NCBI GenBank assembly: GCA_030141605.1
Contig: JAQGDQ010000901.1
Span: 18,128-82,127 of the forward strand
Source: Tubiluchus corallicola
Lineage: Eukaryota > Priapulida > Priapulimorpha > Priapulimorphida > Tubiluchidae
Reading direction: 5' to 3'
DNA length: 64,000 bases
This document shows positions 12,267 to 25,100 of the stretch, piece after piece (position 1 is the stretch's first letter; each line of letters opens with the position of its first letter). A program made the position numbers and the translations under genes. Under the pieces are notes generated by a model. The model was given only the letters and a program-made list of their open reading frames with translations, did not search any database and was not told the origin of the DNA.

Positions 12267-15200
12267 ATGAGTTTTCCATTTTATAAACCTCCAAATTTTT
12301 ATTATCCGGTCAGTATAACTTTGACCGTCATTGGAGGAACAGTTCTTTTAAGGTAGAGTTCCTCGCTAGTAGCTGGTTGCTATTGCTTCATGTCATGAGC
12401 ACCTTATCCCTTATGCAAAGAAATGGAATAAGGTATTCATGGGCGAAGTCACTTTATCATCATTGAGTGGCATTAACGCCTTTGACATTAGATAACTTGC
12501 ATTTAGTATAATAAATACCGATTTTACTTTTTTGCTTGAAATTTTTACTAATCTATGTTATAGTTAATAATTACTAATGCTTGCAATTAATTAATTAAAT
12601 TTCTACCAATCAGCTAAATAATTTGCGACAGTACTGTAGGTGTGTTATACAGGCATTGGTTAGTTAAACTGAACTTCTTGCCATAAATAGCCGTACATTG
12701 TGGGTGTAATTCATGTGATATACGCATATAATTGAAAAAGTCGCTTGACACCTCAATATTTAGATCTTTGAAAATCAGGCTGTAACTGCCTTTTTGAATT
12801 ATTTGCTGTAGCCTGGTTTTCATCCAAACTTTTAACTTTTTCTTCTCCAATTTCTTCTGTTTTAACCATTCAAGCCGAAGCTAGCCATCCAACAAAGTAC
12901 GTCTGCATATTGTCGCCATAATTTGATTGACAGCCCTTGCAAAATAGTTATTGCCAGAGTTTGATGGAGTAAAGTTTGATGTCAGTTTTTCGGCTGATAA
13001 TTTTTGTTTGTTAGTTTTAATTTGACATTTTAAAAACTGATCTTGTGAACAGACCATTAGACAGTCGACTAGGCTGAATGTGAAAAAGCTTGGTCGCTTG
13101 AAAAATTAACAGAAAAGGGTTAAAAACACAAAAAAATGAAGTAGTTGCCAGGTTTTCGTACAAACAATATAAATCAAAAGAAATGTTTAGAAAATTAATT
13201 TTAAAAGGTGATTTCTGATATATATTCCAGAGCATTTTGTACTAAGGAATCCATTTCTGTTACTTTTATTTTAAAAATGACCAGTACACAAAACAAAATT
13301 ATGCCAGTTATGCATTTATATTAGCTGTTCTATCTAAAGATTTAGAATAAAAAACAAAAAGCAAATTATTTTTATCACTTCATCCTTGTTGGACCTTGAA
13401 AAGGAAGCAAAGCAACTTAAACAGTCCGACAAACAAAAATAAAAATGGCCGCAGGATCCCAACATAATTGTCTAGCAGAATGGCAAAAAGCTATCTCATG
13501 TCGCTTGAAAGCTACTAAACTTTGCACAATGCTAAAGTCCATCAAGGTGGTTAATTTTGGATACGAGGCCATTTAAAAAACATCTAATATGATTGCCATT
13601 TCCAAGATGGATGTCAAGATCTGAACTATAAAGCAGAGTTAACGAAAGTAACTTACTTTTTGTTTTTTATAAGAAATCTTTAGGTGAAACACTGATGGAA
13701 TTGCACAATTAAGCATAATTTCATTTTGTGTGGTGGCCATTTTTCAAGCGAAAGTAACAGAAATGCATTGCTTAGGCCCATCTAACCTGGAATAAATGTC
13801 GTAATAATCACTTCTTAATAACAACTTTAGAACTGGAAATTTTTTTGATTTATATAGTTTACGCAAAAACTTGGTGGCCATTTTGTTTTTTGCGTATTTG
13901 ACCCTTTTCCACTAATATTTCAAGCTGGCAACAGCTTTTTTTGATTCAGTATAGACTAACTTTGCCCAACTAATGTTGCCCACCTTTGGAAAGCGCCCCA
14001 GAACTTTATTGTTCTCGCCTTTTCAGGGATTTTCTTCTAGTCTAGAAGGACTTTGTAAAGAGATATTGCTATCTTGGCTTATTTAATCCATGTAGAGGTT
14101 GCAAAGTATTTCATCTATGTGAATATTTTAATGAATAGATATGTTGAGATATTTTGTATTATTTTTACAATTGCCATAACTATAAATAAAAAACTTTTGG
14201 GGTGTATAAGAAAAGAAATGAAAAATATTCCTGATAAATGAAAAAGTGAAAACTTACTCAAATTTTAAGCATTTTTGTACAATGTGAAAATACTATTGAC
14301 AGAAAGCTTCATTGTCTATTTCGGAGATATAGCCATTGTTGGTCTGCCATTAAGCTTCATTGTCTATTTCAGAGATATATTCATTGTTGGTCCGCCATTT
14401 AAAGGAAAAGAGCGACTTGAAGGTCGTACTGTAATTATAACTGGTGCTAATTCTGGCATTGGAAAAGGGACTGCAGAATCTTTAGCAGAAAGAGGTGAAT
14501 CATTAAACTAATGTTGCAAGGTTTTTGTGCAATTTGAAATAAAACTTTTAGCATTTATTTTGCAAGTGGATTCTTCACTATATTTTTCTAGGCGCTCGGG
14601 TGATCTTAGCGTGCCGGAACATTGAAGATGGCAAAAGAGTGAGAGAAGAACTAATCAGAAAGACTCGGAACACTCAAATAGCATTGAGGAAACTCGACCT
14701 GTCTTCAATAAAATCTATTAAAAATTTTGCTAATTTGATAAATGAAAGTAGGTTTATATTTTCAAGTTCAAATGCATGTACATGTGCGTGTGTTGGTTTT
14801 TAAGCTTTCATTTATGATTTTTTATTTCTCAATGTTTGAAACGTATAAGGAGTAGAGTCCTGTGAGATAGGTCAGCTGAAACTAATGTTGCTGCTTTGTA
14901 GACTTGCTTTATTTTCAAAGCCGCTGATATAAAAGTTTTTGTTGCTTTTAAATTCATAATATTGTCAACTTGTTATAATTTTGGTTTTCGCTGTCGCAGT
15001 TTGACTTTGGTTGCTGTGCATCTACATCCTTGCACTTAATTTTGATGAAGTTCACATATGATGCATAGAAAGCAAAAGGTAAAGAAGGTTGTACTTCTTA
15101 GGAACGTCTATTATTTATAGTCTTAATATTACGATTATTAATAATGATGTTTCAAGCGCACTGTTAATTGAAATTTAAAGCCAAACTTTAGAAAAAGAAA

Positions 15201-18200
15201 ATTATTGAAAGGAGGTGCACGGCATGTGTTTGAACCACTGACTTAGGAAGATGACATAACTGCTAGACTGCAGTGTTCCCTAGCAATTATGTCAGTGCAA
15301 AGTTCATCCGTTGTAGTTATAACTGGCCAGCCAGTTCAGCAGTTCCAAAGTTAGATAATTCATGCCAGAGTGTACTGAAATGGCTGATTCTAACTATCTT
15401 TTTCACATTTCCTGTTTTCTGAAGTTTGGTATTGACTTTGAGTTATTTGTGGGTTTGTATCATCATTGTTTCTATTCAGCCTTTGTCAGGTTGTTTCCTA
15501 TGAGTCTCATGAAGGACTGGTCAATAGTAGTCATACTTATCTAGCTCTCAAATGAAATAAAGTGAAGTAAAAGCAAAAGTTCTGTTTGTTTTATTTTTGC
15601 TGTTTGGTGTCAAAGAATACAGGCAGGGTGATGTAAGTTAATTGCCTTTGAGCAATTCAGCATTTTATTTTATTTTAGAGGAGGAAAGGGTTGATGTTTT
15701 AATCAATAATGCTGGAGTAATGCGCCTTCCAAAACGGGAACTCACGCTAGATGGTTTTGAACAGCATTTAGGTGTCAATTATTTAGGTAAAGTATAGACC
15801 CTAAATTAAGTTTTTGCTTAATTGTAACATGTACTATATCCAACTAATAATTAATTCTTTTAATTAGTTTTGCGAAAAGATCCAAATGGCAACACAATTT
15901 CTTTTAGATTCCATGAAGCATTTTGGCATTCTGCAAGTCAGGAATCAGGATCCAGCACTCATCAGTCCACTCATCACTGATGGTTGTGGAAAGACAGGAA
16001 ACTTAGCTGATTATCAAAGATAATCCACTTGAATGAGACACTGAACAAGCAGGGGTGTATTAGTATCTAATGAAAGATGCAGCACTAAATTGCATTGTTT
16101 GATCAATTTTTCTTTTGCAGGTCATTTTTATCTCACACAGTTGCTACTGGATAAGTTAAAAGACTCATCATCTGCTAATCAACGCAGTCGCATCATCAAT
16201 GTCACATGCAAAAGTCATAGAGTAGGTAAAATAGACTTTGAGAACTTGAATTCGGAGCACAAGTATGACCCCGGGGAAGCCTATAATCAAAGCAAACTGG
16301 CTCTTGTATTATTTAGCATTGCTTTACACAAGCAATTAAAAGGTAATAATAAGTCAGTATGCATGTTTTATAAGCATATTTCTTTAATTGTTCATTTTTA
16401 AGTATGATTATTTAATTCTTTTTACCCATTTTATTTGAGGTTGCGAGGCACTGTTTCAATTTTTATTTGTAAAGTAGAAAGCAAATGCAATCACTTTTAA
16501 AGATTATTATTATATAGATAGCTAATTAATCTGGATCTTGGACTTGAATTGTTAATGCCCCCATCCTCTATAATTGATGTAGACTGTGTCGTGCTGACAA
16601 AAGGTATAACAGTAGAATACACTTTAAACATATTGATATAGAAGTTTCCACAGAAATATAGGTAAAATGATGTCTGCATATAATGTCTTGTAAAAGCCAA
16701 CTGGTAGTACAGAATACATGTATAACAAAACTACAGCAACTGTTCACTATTAGGTTAAGCCTATTTTTTGAATAGGTAACACATAGATAGAAGCCATGTT
16801 TACTACAGTAATGACGGTTTTACAGGTTATTAATCTAATTGCAAATTAAATGTATTTTTTATGATTTTCGGTCGTTCACAACGACAGGCTGATATTAAGT
16901 ATTTGAGAGTATTGAAGTGATTACTGATTGCAGCCTGTTGCTGCATACCTTGATATTATGTAGTATGAATCACACGGTGCTCTACCCCTTCACAGGTTGA
17001 AAATCTTACAATAGTGAACTCACAGTTATGTAGTGGCTTTTTGTGTATGCATTGTATGCCCTCTAATTTAAAAACAAATTACCATGTGAAAAGCACTTGT
17101 AAATCTTTCTGATAATTAACTGTTGTGGCTAATATTTATTAACATTTTATGTTAAAATTGTATTTTAACATCGGTTAACTATTTATGTTTTATGAAGCCA
17201 TCACACTGTGCAGTGACATGGCTGTTTGCATTCACGGTTGTCCAATGTGGAAGCACTCACATTACAATTTCATACAGGGCGCTTGAAGGTGTGGCTTAAT
17301 AGAAACTTGTCCAATCACAATTAGTGACTGCATTGTTTTTTCCCGGGCCTGTTCGCTTGAGAAACGCCGAAGTTCATTCAACTTGAGTTTTCACTGCCCA
17401 ACTACACGTGAATGTCTACGTGCATGATGTGGTTTGTTTGAGCCATTGTGTAATACATACTGTAGTTGATCGAGTTCTGTAGCTGCCGCAGAGTGCTAGA
17501 TCATAATTGACGTGGTGTTTACGGTTTTTGCCAATTACTGTATTGTTCAGATTTTTCATTGCATTATTTTCAGTTTTCAGTGCGTCAGTATTTTTATTGC
17601 TTTAATATAGTCATTCAATCCTAGCGATTTTAGCGCAGTGTTAATGCAGCAGGTTATATCAAGTCATGCAAAATAGTTGTTGGATTCTATCCCGACTACT
17701 TTAATCAACATTGAATCATCTGGGTATTAAATTAACAATATTACTCATTTACTGTGGAGTTCTTAAAAAGACGATACATGGATTTTGGCTACAAGTAAGT
17801 CTAGCTATTAGTAAATCTAGAGTTGGACTTCAGTATGGGAGAAGTATATGTGTGGTAAACATTTGTTTCACATGAATCATGTCATTTACTTTTTTTTACA
17901 GATCAACTTACAGTTCTTGTAATTAGCTAGGATATATGGGTTAGCTTTATAACAATGTACGGTGATATATGCGATAGACTGCATCATTGAAATAAAGCCT
18001 GTCTTTTGGTGTGACACAATTTTCGAATTATACTAAGAAAAATTTGATCGGTCAGGCACCCTATCTATTAAGTGAGATTTTACTGATAACCTCCCTTTCT
18101 CCCGATTTTCCGCCAACTGTTACCACAACATAAACATAGCGTAATATGTTATGTAAATACAGTGAGATAGAATCTCCCTTTGCAGGAAGTAAAATCACTC

Positions 18201-21200
18201 ATTGACTTTGCTAGACAAGTCGAAAAAAAATTTCTGGAATGCATCAGATAGCACAGAGAGTGTGGTGTGCCACTGCACTTAGCTGCTCTAATGCAATGCA
18301 GCAGACTAGGCTATATTCTGTGATTCATGCAAGGCTTTGGGCTTATGAAGCCACAAAGTTTGGGAACCTTCATTTATGGCTTCTGATAAAAGACAACCAA
18401 GTCTTAATAAATTTTTAGTGCTACGGCAACCAAATATTAGATATGTTATGACACATGAGCAATATTTTTACTGAAAGGTTTACAGCAATCTTGTAACTTA
18501 TTTGCACATTCGAACAAAAAGCCAGAAAGATCTTCCTAAGTATCTAGGAAAGATACATTACAAATGTATAATTGTAATGATGATAAAATATGTAAATTCA
18601 GGAACCTTTTCCTTTCCAAGTTAGAATTCCAGGTTTGGTTGTATTACTTTGTGTTTCAACATTACCAATAAATCAATTTTGTGTGATTTTCAGGCTTTGT
18701 ATGACTAAGTTGGTGAATTTACATGAACTAATTGCTGAGTGCAGAATTTAAAACCTTTAAAGAGACAGTTTATTAACATATGAATAGCTTAACATTTTCC
18801 TAAGATGATAATGAATAAAAATTGTGTTTATTTTAATTTATTTAAATTTTATTTTAACACATTAAATAGAGTGTATTTATTTAATTGGGTTAGTTATAGT
18901 TCTTGGCTCTGTTCTCAGTACATTCCTGGATGTTTTCTTCCACTGTGTGTAAATTTCTGTCAATAGATAAGCCTAGTTAGTTTAGAGGTCACTTATCTAT
19001 CTCTAATGTAAACAGCTATTATTATTATTTTGCTGCACGTGTTACTGTAGAAATGTCATTTATTTGAATGTATTAATTGTAGCAAGATTTTAGGGAACGT
19101 TGACCAACAGTTATTTATCTCTGCTCATCTCTAATTTTTTATCACATAATAATACCACATCAGTAGTGTTTTATCTGTACCAGAATTGTTGTTTTGGTAA
19201 ATATTGGTTTGCTATATTAATATAGTAGGTAAAAACTTGATTGTACAATACTTTCTCAAATATTTTAGATAGACTCTGAATGACAGAAAAGGATTGAGAC
19301 CTGAACTTTGTTGATTCATTTGTAGGGCCGCTGAATTTCAAATAGCTACAATGAGTACAATCTATAGTAACATTAGCTACAAAAGTTAGTGATAAATTTA
19401 CCTAAAAACAGACTTATTATAACTGCATTTTTCATGTTTCAAGTTTGCGCACCAGAATTTATTTCTCATTTAAGGCCTCCAAAACACCCTTAAATGGAGG
19501 AAAATGCATTGGTTTACCCGCCCCATTGGAGAGGTTACAGTCACCCAGACCGCATTTTTCATGTTTCAAGTTTGTACACCAGAATTTATATCTCACTATA
19601 TACCTCCAAAACACTCCTAATTGGAGGAAAATGCATTGGTGTACCGTAGGAGAGGTTACAGTGCTCATGCAGACTGCCTAGCTGCTTGCATACGTTGTTC
19701 CACAGTCCACGAGTTATGTTCATTTGATTGCAGATGCTGGCGTAAACGTGTACACAGTTGATCCAGGTCAAACTCGATCTAACCTAGGACGACATTTAGA
19801 CATGCGCACTTTCTTCTTATCTCGGTAAAAAATTAAAACTTTAAAAATTTTATCTTCACTTTAATTGTCTCTTGCTTTTGTAGACTGAGCTGCAAAGTAT
19901 TTAGTTATCTTTAGTGTTAAAGCTTATGGAAGAGGTAAAGATTGTGTGAAATTTGTATACGACTGTATTAGTAACTTGCTTTACTGTGCAGGTGGCTTGT
20001 GGAGCCAGCTCTAAAGTTTTTCCAGAAATCACCAATCCAAGCTAGTCGTACAACAACATATGCGGCAGTAGGAGCGGATCTCGAGAAGAAAGGAGGGACG
20101 TATATTTTGTGAGTTCTATCTGGCTTTCTACGTCTCAGTTTATTCAAAACTACGTCTCAGTTTATTCAAAATAAATATTTACTCGACTTAAATAACTTAT
20201 AATTTAAGGATACAAGCAACTAAGTTTACTAACAAAGTGACTGTGGCAAATCTCCTGCCATTAATGTTAGTATGAAGATGAAATTCTTGTGTGCGTTACA
20301 CTGTATCAGCCGGCAACCTGAAAACAAAAAAGGTGCTGCTACATTTTGGGTGAAACTCATAATTATAATTGCAAAACTATGTTACGGGAAGTTGTGCATG
20401 CTAGTAAGTACATAGTAAAGTGGCCAACATTTATTTTTCTAACAAGCTTGGAGCTCTAACCAAGCTAGGTAACAGAACATTTTTTGAATTTTTTTAACGT
20501 TAACCTTTAAGAGATCATAATTAGTAGGTATTAATATGTCTGTGTGTTAATAATTTATAAGCACCTCTGTTTTCTGCAGTAATCTTTGCTAGGTAAAAAG
20601 ACCCAGTTATAATTGACATTCACTAGTTCATTTCCTTGTCTTTTGTTGCACCACTTTTGATAATTTGGCTGATCCAGTACTGGCACTCATCGAATTTTGT
20701 GTTCAAAAGTAAGGATATTTAGCCAATCAAGTCAGATGGTTTGTTCAAAGAAAATTGTCACAAAGTATCGAAATGGGACAATAATTATTAGTCATAGTTC
20801 TATCACCAGATTTGAATAAAGATATTACTGCAGTCTTCTTAAGATAGTCAGGTACAACACCAGAAGATTTTTATTAATTAGTATTATTAATTATTAATGA
20901 AGTATTTTTAAGTGAGGGAATGGGAACAACACACAATGAATAATATTATCAGATACAACTTTAGAGGAAAATTTAAAAGCATTTGTACTTCTACTAGAAT
21001 GTCATCAGGAGAAACGGGCTGGAAAAAGAAAGAATTACTGTAGTTATCATTATCTACCGTTTTATGGTAGCGCTGATGGCCAGCCCTTTGTAGCTGTTGA
21101 TTGTATCCCACTGCAACTGTCGATTTATATTGTTGGCAAAATCTAAACTGATTTGAAATTGTTATGGAAAGGATATAAAATTAACTAACTAGAATTCAGA

Positions 21201-21583
21201 AATTCAAAATGAATGACAAATACACAAGAACAGCGTCTTTTGATTTGCAGTAGCTTGTGTATACAAAAAATAGCCTCTATCCAACAGCTTTAAAACATGT
21301 GCACTACTATGTAAACTATATATTTTTTGCTCTGAACCTACCTATGAATTTTATGACTTATTTTCATTTATGGTACTAACATTGCAAACAAGTAGGAACA
21401 CAGTGTCATTGCAGTACTCTCATATCTTTTCTTTCCTGTTACAGTCGCTGCGATGTTATAGAACCGGTTAATGTTGATAGCATGAGAAAGAAAGGAAAAG
21501 AAGCAAACCAGTTATGGCTTGTCAGTGAGAAGTGGATAGCATCGGGCTTAACTGAGCCTCAGCCATTGGTCAAAAAAGAGTGA
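12267..21583 (+). CDS. Retinol dehydrogenase-like short-chain dehydrogenase, 8 exons (346 aa)
   Basis: Proposed exons: 12267-12352, 14373-14494, 14592-14747, 15679-15786, 16121-16342, 19734-19824, 19992-20108, 21445-21583. All introns are GT-AG, phases agree, and the total is 1041 nt. The protein resembles the RDH11-14 (SDR7C) group, NADP(H)-dependent membrane-anchored enzymes acting on retinoids or lipid aldehydes; the substrate cannot be inferred here. Exon 1 encodes a signal-anchor-like N-terminus ([13 protein letters not shown]). The Rossmann motif TGANSGIG is at residues 52-59, ILACRN and INNAGVM follow, and the catalytic YNQSK is at 212-216. The usual VSS preceding the active site is VTCKSH here. 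The CDS ends in KKE, 598 bp from the end of an inverted paralogue (22182-32753). Exon 1 was found from its hydrophobic ATG frame and matching phase-2 donor, and is the least certain part. Confidence 0.85.
14304..14399 (+). repeat. 48-bp tandem duplication spanning a 3' splice site
   Basis: Two adjacent 48-bp copies (14304-14351 and 14352-14399) differ at only a few positions. Copy 2 contains the TTTCAG acceptor used for SDR exon 2; in copy 1 the same position reads TTTCGG. The duplication covers the end of intron 1 and the first codons of exon 2. Confidence 0.85.
17195..18735 (+). repeat. Unclassified dispersed repeat, copy 1
   Basis: This segment of intron 5 of the plus-strand SDR gene aligns in long stretches with 52118-53452 in the same orientation. 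Shared blocks include GCGTAATATGTTATGTAAA (one mismatch in copy 2) and TTGTGTGATTTT near the right end. No long open frame is present. It could be a solo LTR or a non-autonomous DNA element; terminal repeats and a target-site duplication were not convincingly found. Confidence 0.7.
19425..19665 (+). repeat. 127-bp imperfect tandem duplication
   Basis: Copies begin at GCATTTTTCATG (19425 and 19552) and share ACCAGAATTTAT and GGAGGAAAATGCATTGGT blocks. The repeat lies in intron 5 of the plus-strand SDR gene, ending about 70 bp before the exon 6 acceptor. Confidence 0.8.
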
Positions 21584-22181
21584 TGCAAAGACACTATTAG
21601 GAAATTTTAGTTAAATGGGTCGTGAGGTCAGAATGTGGCAGCATGTTTTATATATTTACATTACGTTCATATTTGCACGATTTTTTGTTATAAAATGCTT
21701 AAGAGAAACCTCCTTTGTTTTAATACCAATTTTGTCTTGTAATTCTCGATGATGCCCTGTACTCACCACTACTCAAAAATATTGTTCTTCGGTAATCTTT
21801 AGAACATTTAAAGATCTTTCAAACAAGAGAACAATCCGCCTAACCTGAACAATATATTAGTCATCATAGAAATTATGCGTAAAAGTTAGGCATTATATAT
21901 AAATTTACAAAATCAGTTTTGGAATTTTTAATGTATGTATATATGTGTAATGTACAATAGAGTAAAAATTATAGCAAATAAGTTGCCTTTACTATTGAAC
22001 TAAGCTGTACATAGGTATTATATTGAAATGTATATACACATCACTTTCTCTGGTTTAAGCACAATTTATGCACATAAGCTACAATTCACGAGTTGTGAAA
22101 ATATTGTAGAAGCTTGGGATCTTTGCTGTATTAGTAAGCTTTCACAGTCCTCATTGTGCAGCACTTACGGGTGCTGTTGAT

Positions 22182-25100
22182 TCATTCGCTTTTTCCTAGG
22201 CCAACCATTTTCATACTGATAGCCCAAAGTTTTTTAGCCACTTCATCGTCCTTGGCTTGGTCTGCAGGTTCTTTCTCTACACAATCACTGTAATTGACAA
22301 TGCAAATATTAGCAATTAAGCACATGTTAACAAAGGCAAATGTTATATCAACTCTGTAGTAAATCACAGTTCATTACTGGTGGTAACACGTTTAGTTATC
22401 TTATGCTGAAACTGTAAAGAGATAAAGAGAAAGGACTCAATACCTCAGAAATACAGTGACATGTGTGCAGTGAAATAGCTTAAGTTTAGTTTGGCTTTTG
22501 AACTGCACAAAGCAGTCTGCAAAAGTGTTAGTCATGAATAAAAAAGTTGACTGAACCAAAAAGAGTGCTGATGTCTCCAATTTGCTTTTGGGAATTGTAT
22601 ATAAAAACTGAATTACTGTCATAATACGTGCAGAATGTTTGATCCTCTGTACCAGTTGATTATATTGCAGAAAAAAGCAAAAACTGGTGTTATATTTTCA
22701 ATTTCTTTAGGATTTATTTAGAATAAACAGACATGTTAATGTGTACAAAAATAATAAAGGGTGTCCACTGTGCACAAAGTCCTTAGACAATTCAATTTTT
22801 TTTTAAATTACAACTGAAGCTAGATACTGCTGGAAATGTTTGCAGAAAATCAGGTGAATGGCAAAGTTTTTGTTCAATTAGAGTATTCTCTCAGAGTATC
22901 AAGATAAATATCCATGTTATTGTCTTTTCGGAAAAGAAAATTATCCAATAACTCTGATACATAACAATACGCATCACACTCAACCTTTCTACTGTCACAT
23001 TCGATTTCCCTAGCAACGTGGGGTTTTCACATCCTAAAGACTGGCATTATGCCTGTTAATCTTTCCAGTCACATGAAAAGTTGCGTCATCGCTAAAGCAA
23101 ATCATGGTTGGGGAAGAGACCGTCATTTCCATTTTTTCCCAGAATGTTAAGCGCACATTCCTTTCGTGTTGGTTTATCATCCGGTTTGAGTGCGTGAATT
23201 AATTGAATTTTTATGCATAAAGTCTTAGATTCCTATGGACGACTTTGCGAATTATTGACCTTGGTACTTGCAGTTGAATGGAAGCAGTACGGATGGAGTT
23301 TGTTGGGCTATGAAAAAATGAATTATGGATACGTTCAATGTCTTCATCAGATGTTGCACACATTCCTTTCTTATTGGTTTATCATCCAGTTTGAGGGCGT
23401 GAATTAATTGAATTTTTATGCATAAAGTCTTAGATTCTTATGGACGACTTTGCAAATTATTGACCTTGGTACTTGCAGTTGAATGGAAGTAGTACGGATG
23501 GAGTTTTTTGGGCTATGAAAAAATGAATTATGGATACGTTCAATGTCTTCATCAGATGTTCTTGGCCTTCCACTCCTCAGTTTATATAGCACCATTCCCG
23601 TTTCCAAAAATTGCCTATGCCAGTTGCGAATTGACTGACGTGCTGGAGCCTGTTTTCCATATTCAGTTGTGTAATTTCTCTGTGTTTGAATGTCAGATTT
23701 TGTGTCGATAAACCAAGAAATGCAGTGTGCTTTTTCTTGTGGAGTAGTCATCTCAAAGAAGGGTTATAAAGAAATCAATAAATCTCTCCCTTTCACTTCT
23801 TCTTTGAAACAAAAACAGGGCATTAATAAAAACTTTAGCAATGACTCAATATTATATAAAAAGAAATATTTTGTTTGCACCTTTCTAACTAATGCTGCAA
23901 TTTTTTAAAATTGTTTAAAGACTTTGTGAACACCCTGTATAAACCGAACACTAACAGCTGCTTATTAGAAGTTATTGTTACCCTCTTGGTAATTTAAATG
24001 ATACACTATACATTATTGTACTTTTCAACTATGTCAATTTGGAAAAAAAAGTGTTGCAGAGTTTACCGAGGAATCCCTTTGAAAATACCTGTAGAATGCA
24101 TGTACCTTTTCTCTACACCTTTTTTTCTACATCAGTCACGTAATGCAAAGCACATAAGATGGAACAAAAAATGCACCTGAAATACTTGCCACTGATGTCA
24201 GCAATTTCATCGGCGATGGCACAAGTGACGGGTGTGTTCATGCCGTCCTTAGCCGTTTTCATGAACAACCATACGAAGGGAAATGTTGTGTACGAAAGAA
24301 ATGAACTCGACCGCAGAGGCATGTGTCGCAGTAGGTTCGTATTACACACACCCGGATGACAGGAATTTGCTACAACATTGGTGCCTGGAAAAGTAAACAG
24401 GTATGAAGAAAGTGATGAAAAAGCCACAATTATTGTATACTATACAATGTACCTAGGCCTAAAACACAACTCGTTTAGTTTTGGTATTTCCTCTTTGTTG
24501 GCTATAAGTTGACCAAAATCTTGGATGAAAAAATGTTGAAGAACAAGGAGACTTACGAATGCCAAATCTTATTAAACTCAAGTGCGTACCATTATTAATA
24601 CGTTAATTACTTTATAGTAATTGTTTCGGTCGCACCTTCTAGTTTTTTAGCCAATTCTCTTGTGAAGAGAATTAACGCTAGTTTGCTCTGAGTGTAAGCT
24701 TCTCTTGGAACATATTCCTGTTCTGCACTGAGGTTGTCAAAGTCAATTCTTCCGGCACCATGAGCGCGACATGAGACATTCACAATTCGTCCATCAGAAC
24801 TCTCTTTGAGCAGATCTAAGAGCAAGTGTGTGAGAAGGAATGCACCTAGATGTACAAAATTTTAAATCTAGTTAGGTGTGTATACCAAATTTAAAAACAA
24901 GACTTTAGTTACAACCTTTGGTATTAGGTATTAAGCCTTTTTAGGCCTAATACCAAAAGAGGGTATTATTGTTGAAATAAGATGCAAAACTAGAACACAA
25001 TATCACCTTAAAATACGTCATGTTATACGTAATCAACATTCATTAAAAAAAGAAAAAATGGCCATTGCGTTAACAAGTACTAATGACGGGGACTTTTGGT

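Larger units (their letters stand above)
22757..23937 (-). mobile_element. Mariner-like DNA transposon, defective, with TA target-site duplication
   Basis: The left end reads AAGGGTGTCCAC and the right end, complemented, CAGGGTGTTCAC; both continue with an AAAGTC block, giving roughly 30-bp imperfect terminal inverted repeats. TA flanks both sides (22755-22756 and 23938-23939). Inside lies a transposase N-terminal fragment on the minus strand and a 205-bp tandem duplication. It sits in the last intron of the minus-strand SDR gene and is too short to encode a catalytic domain. Confidence 0.85.
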
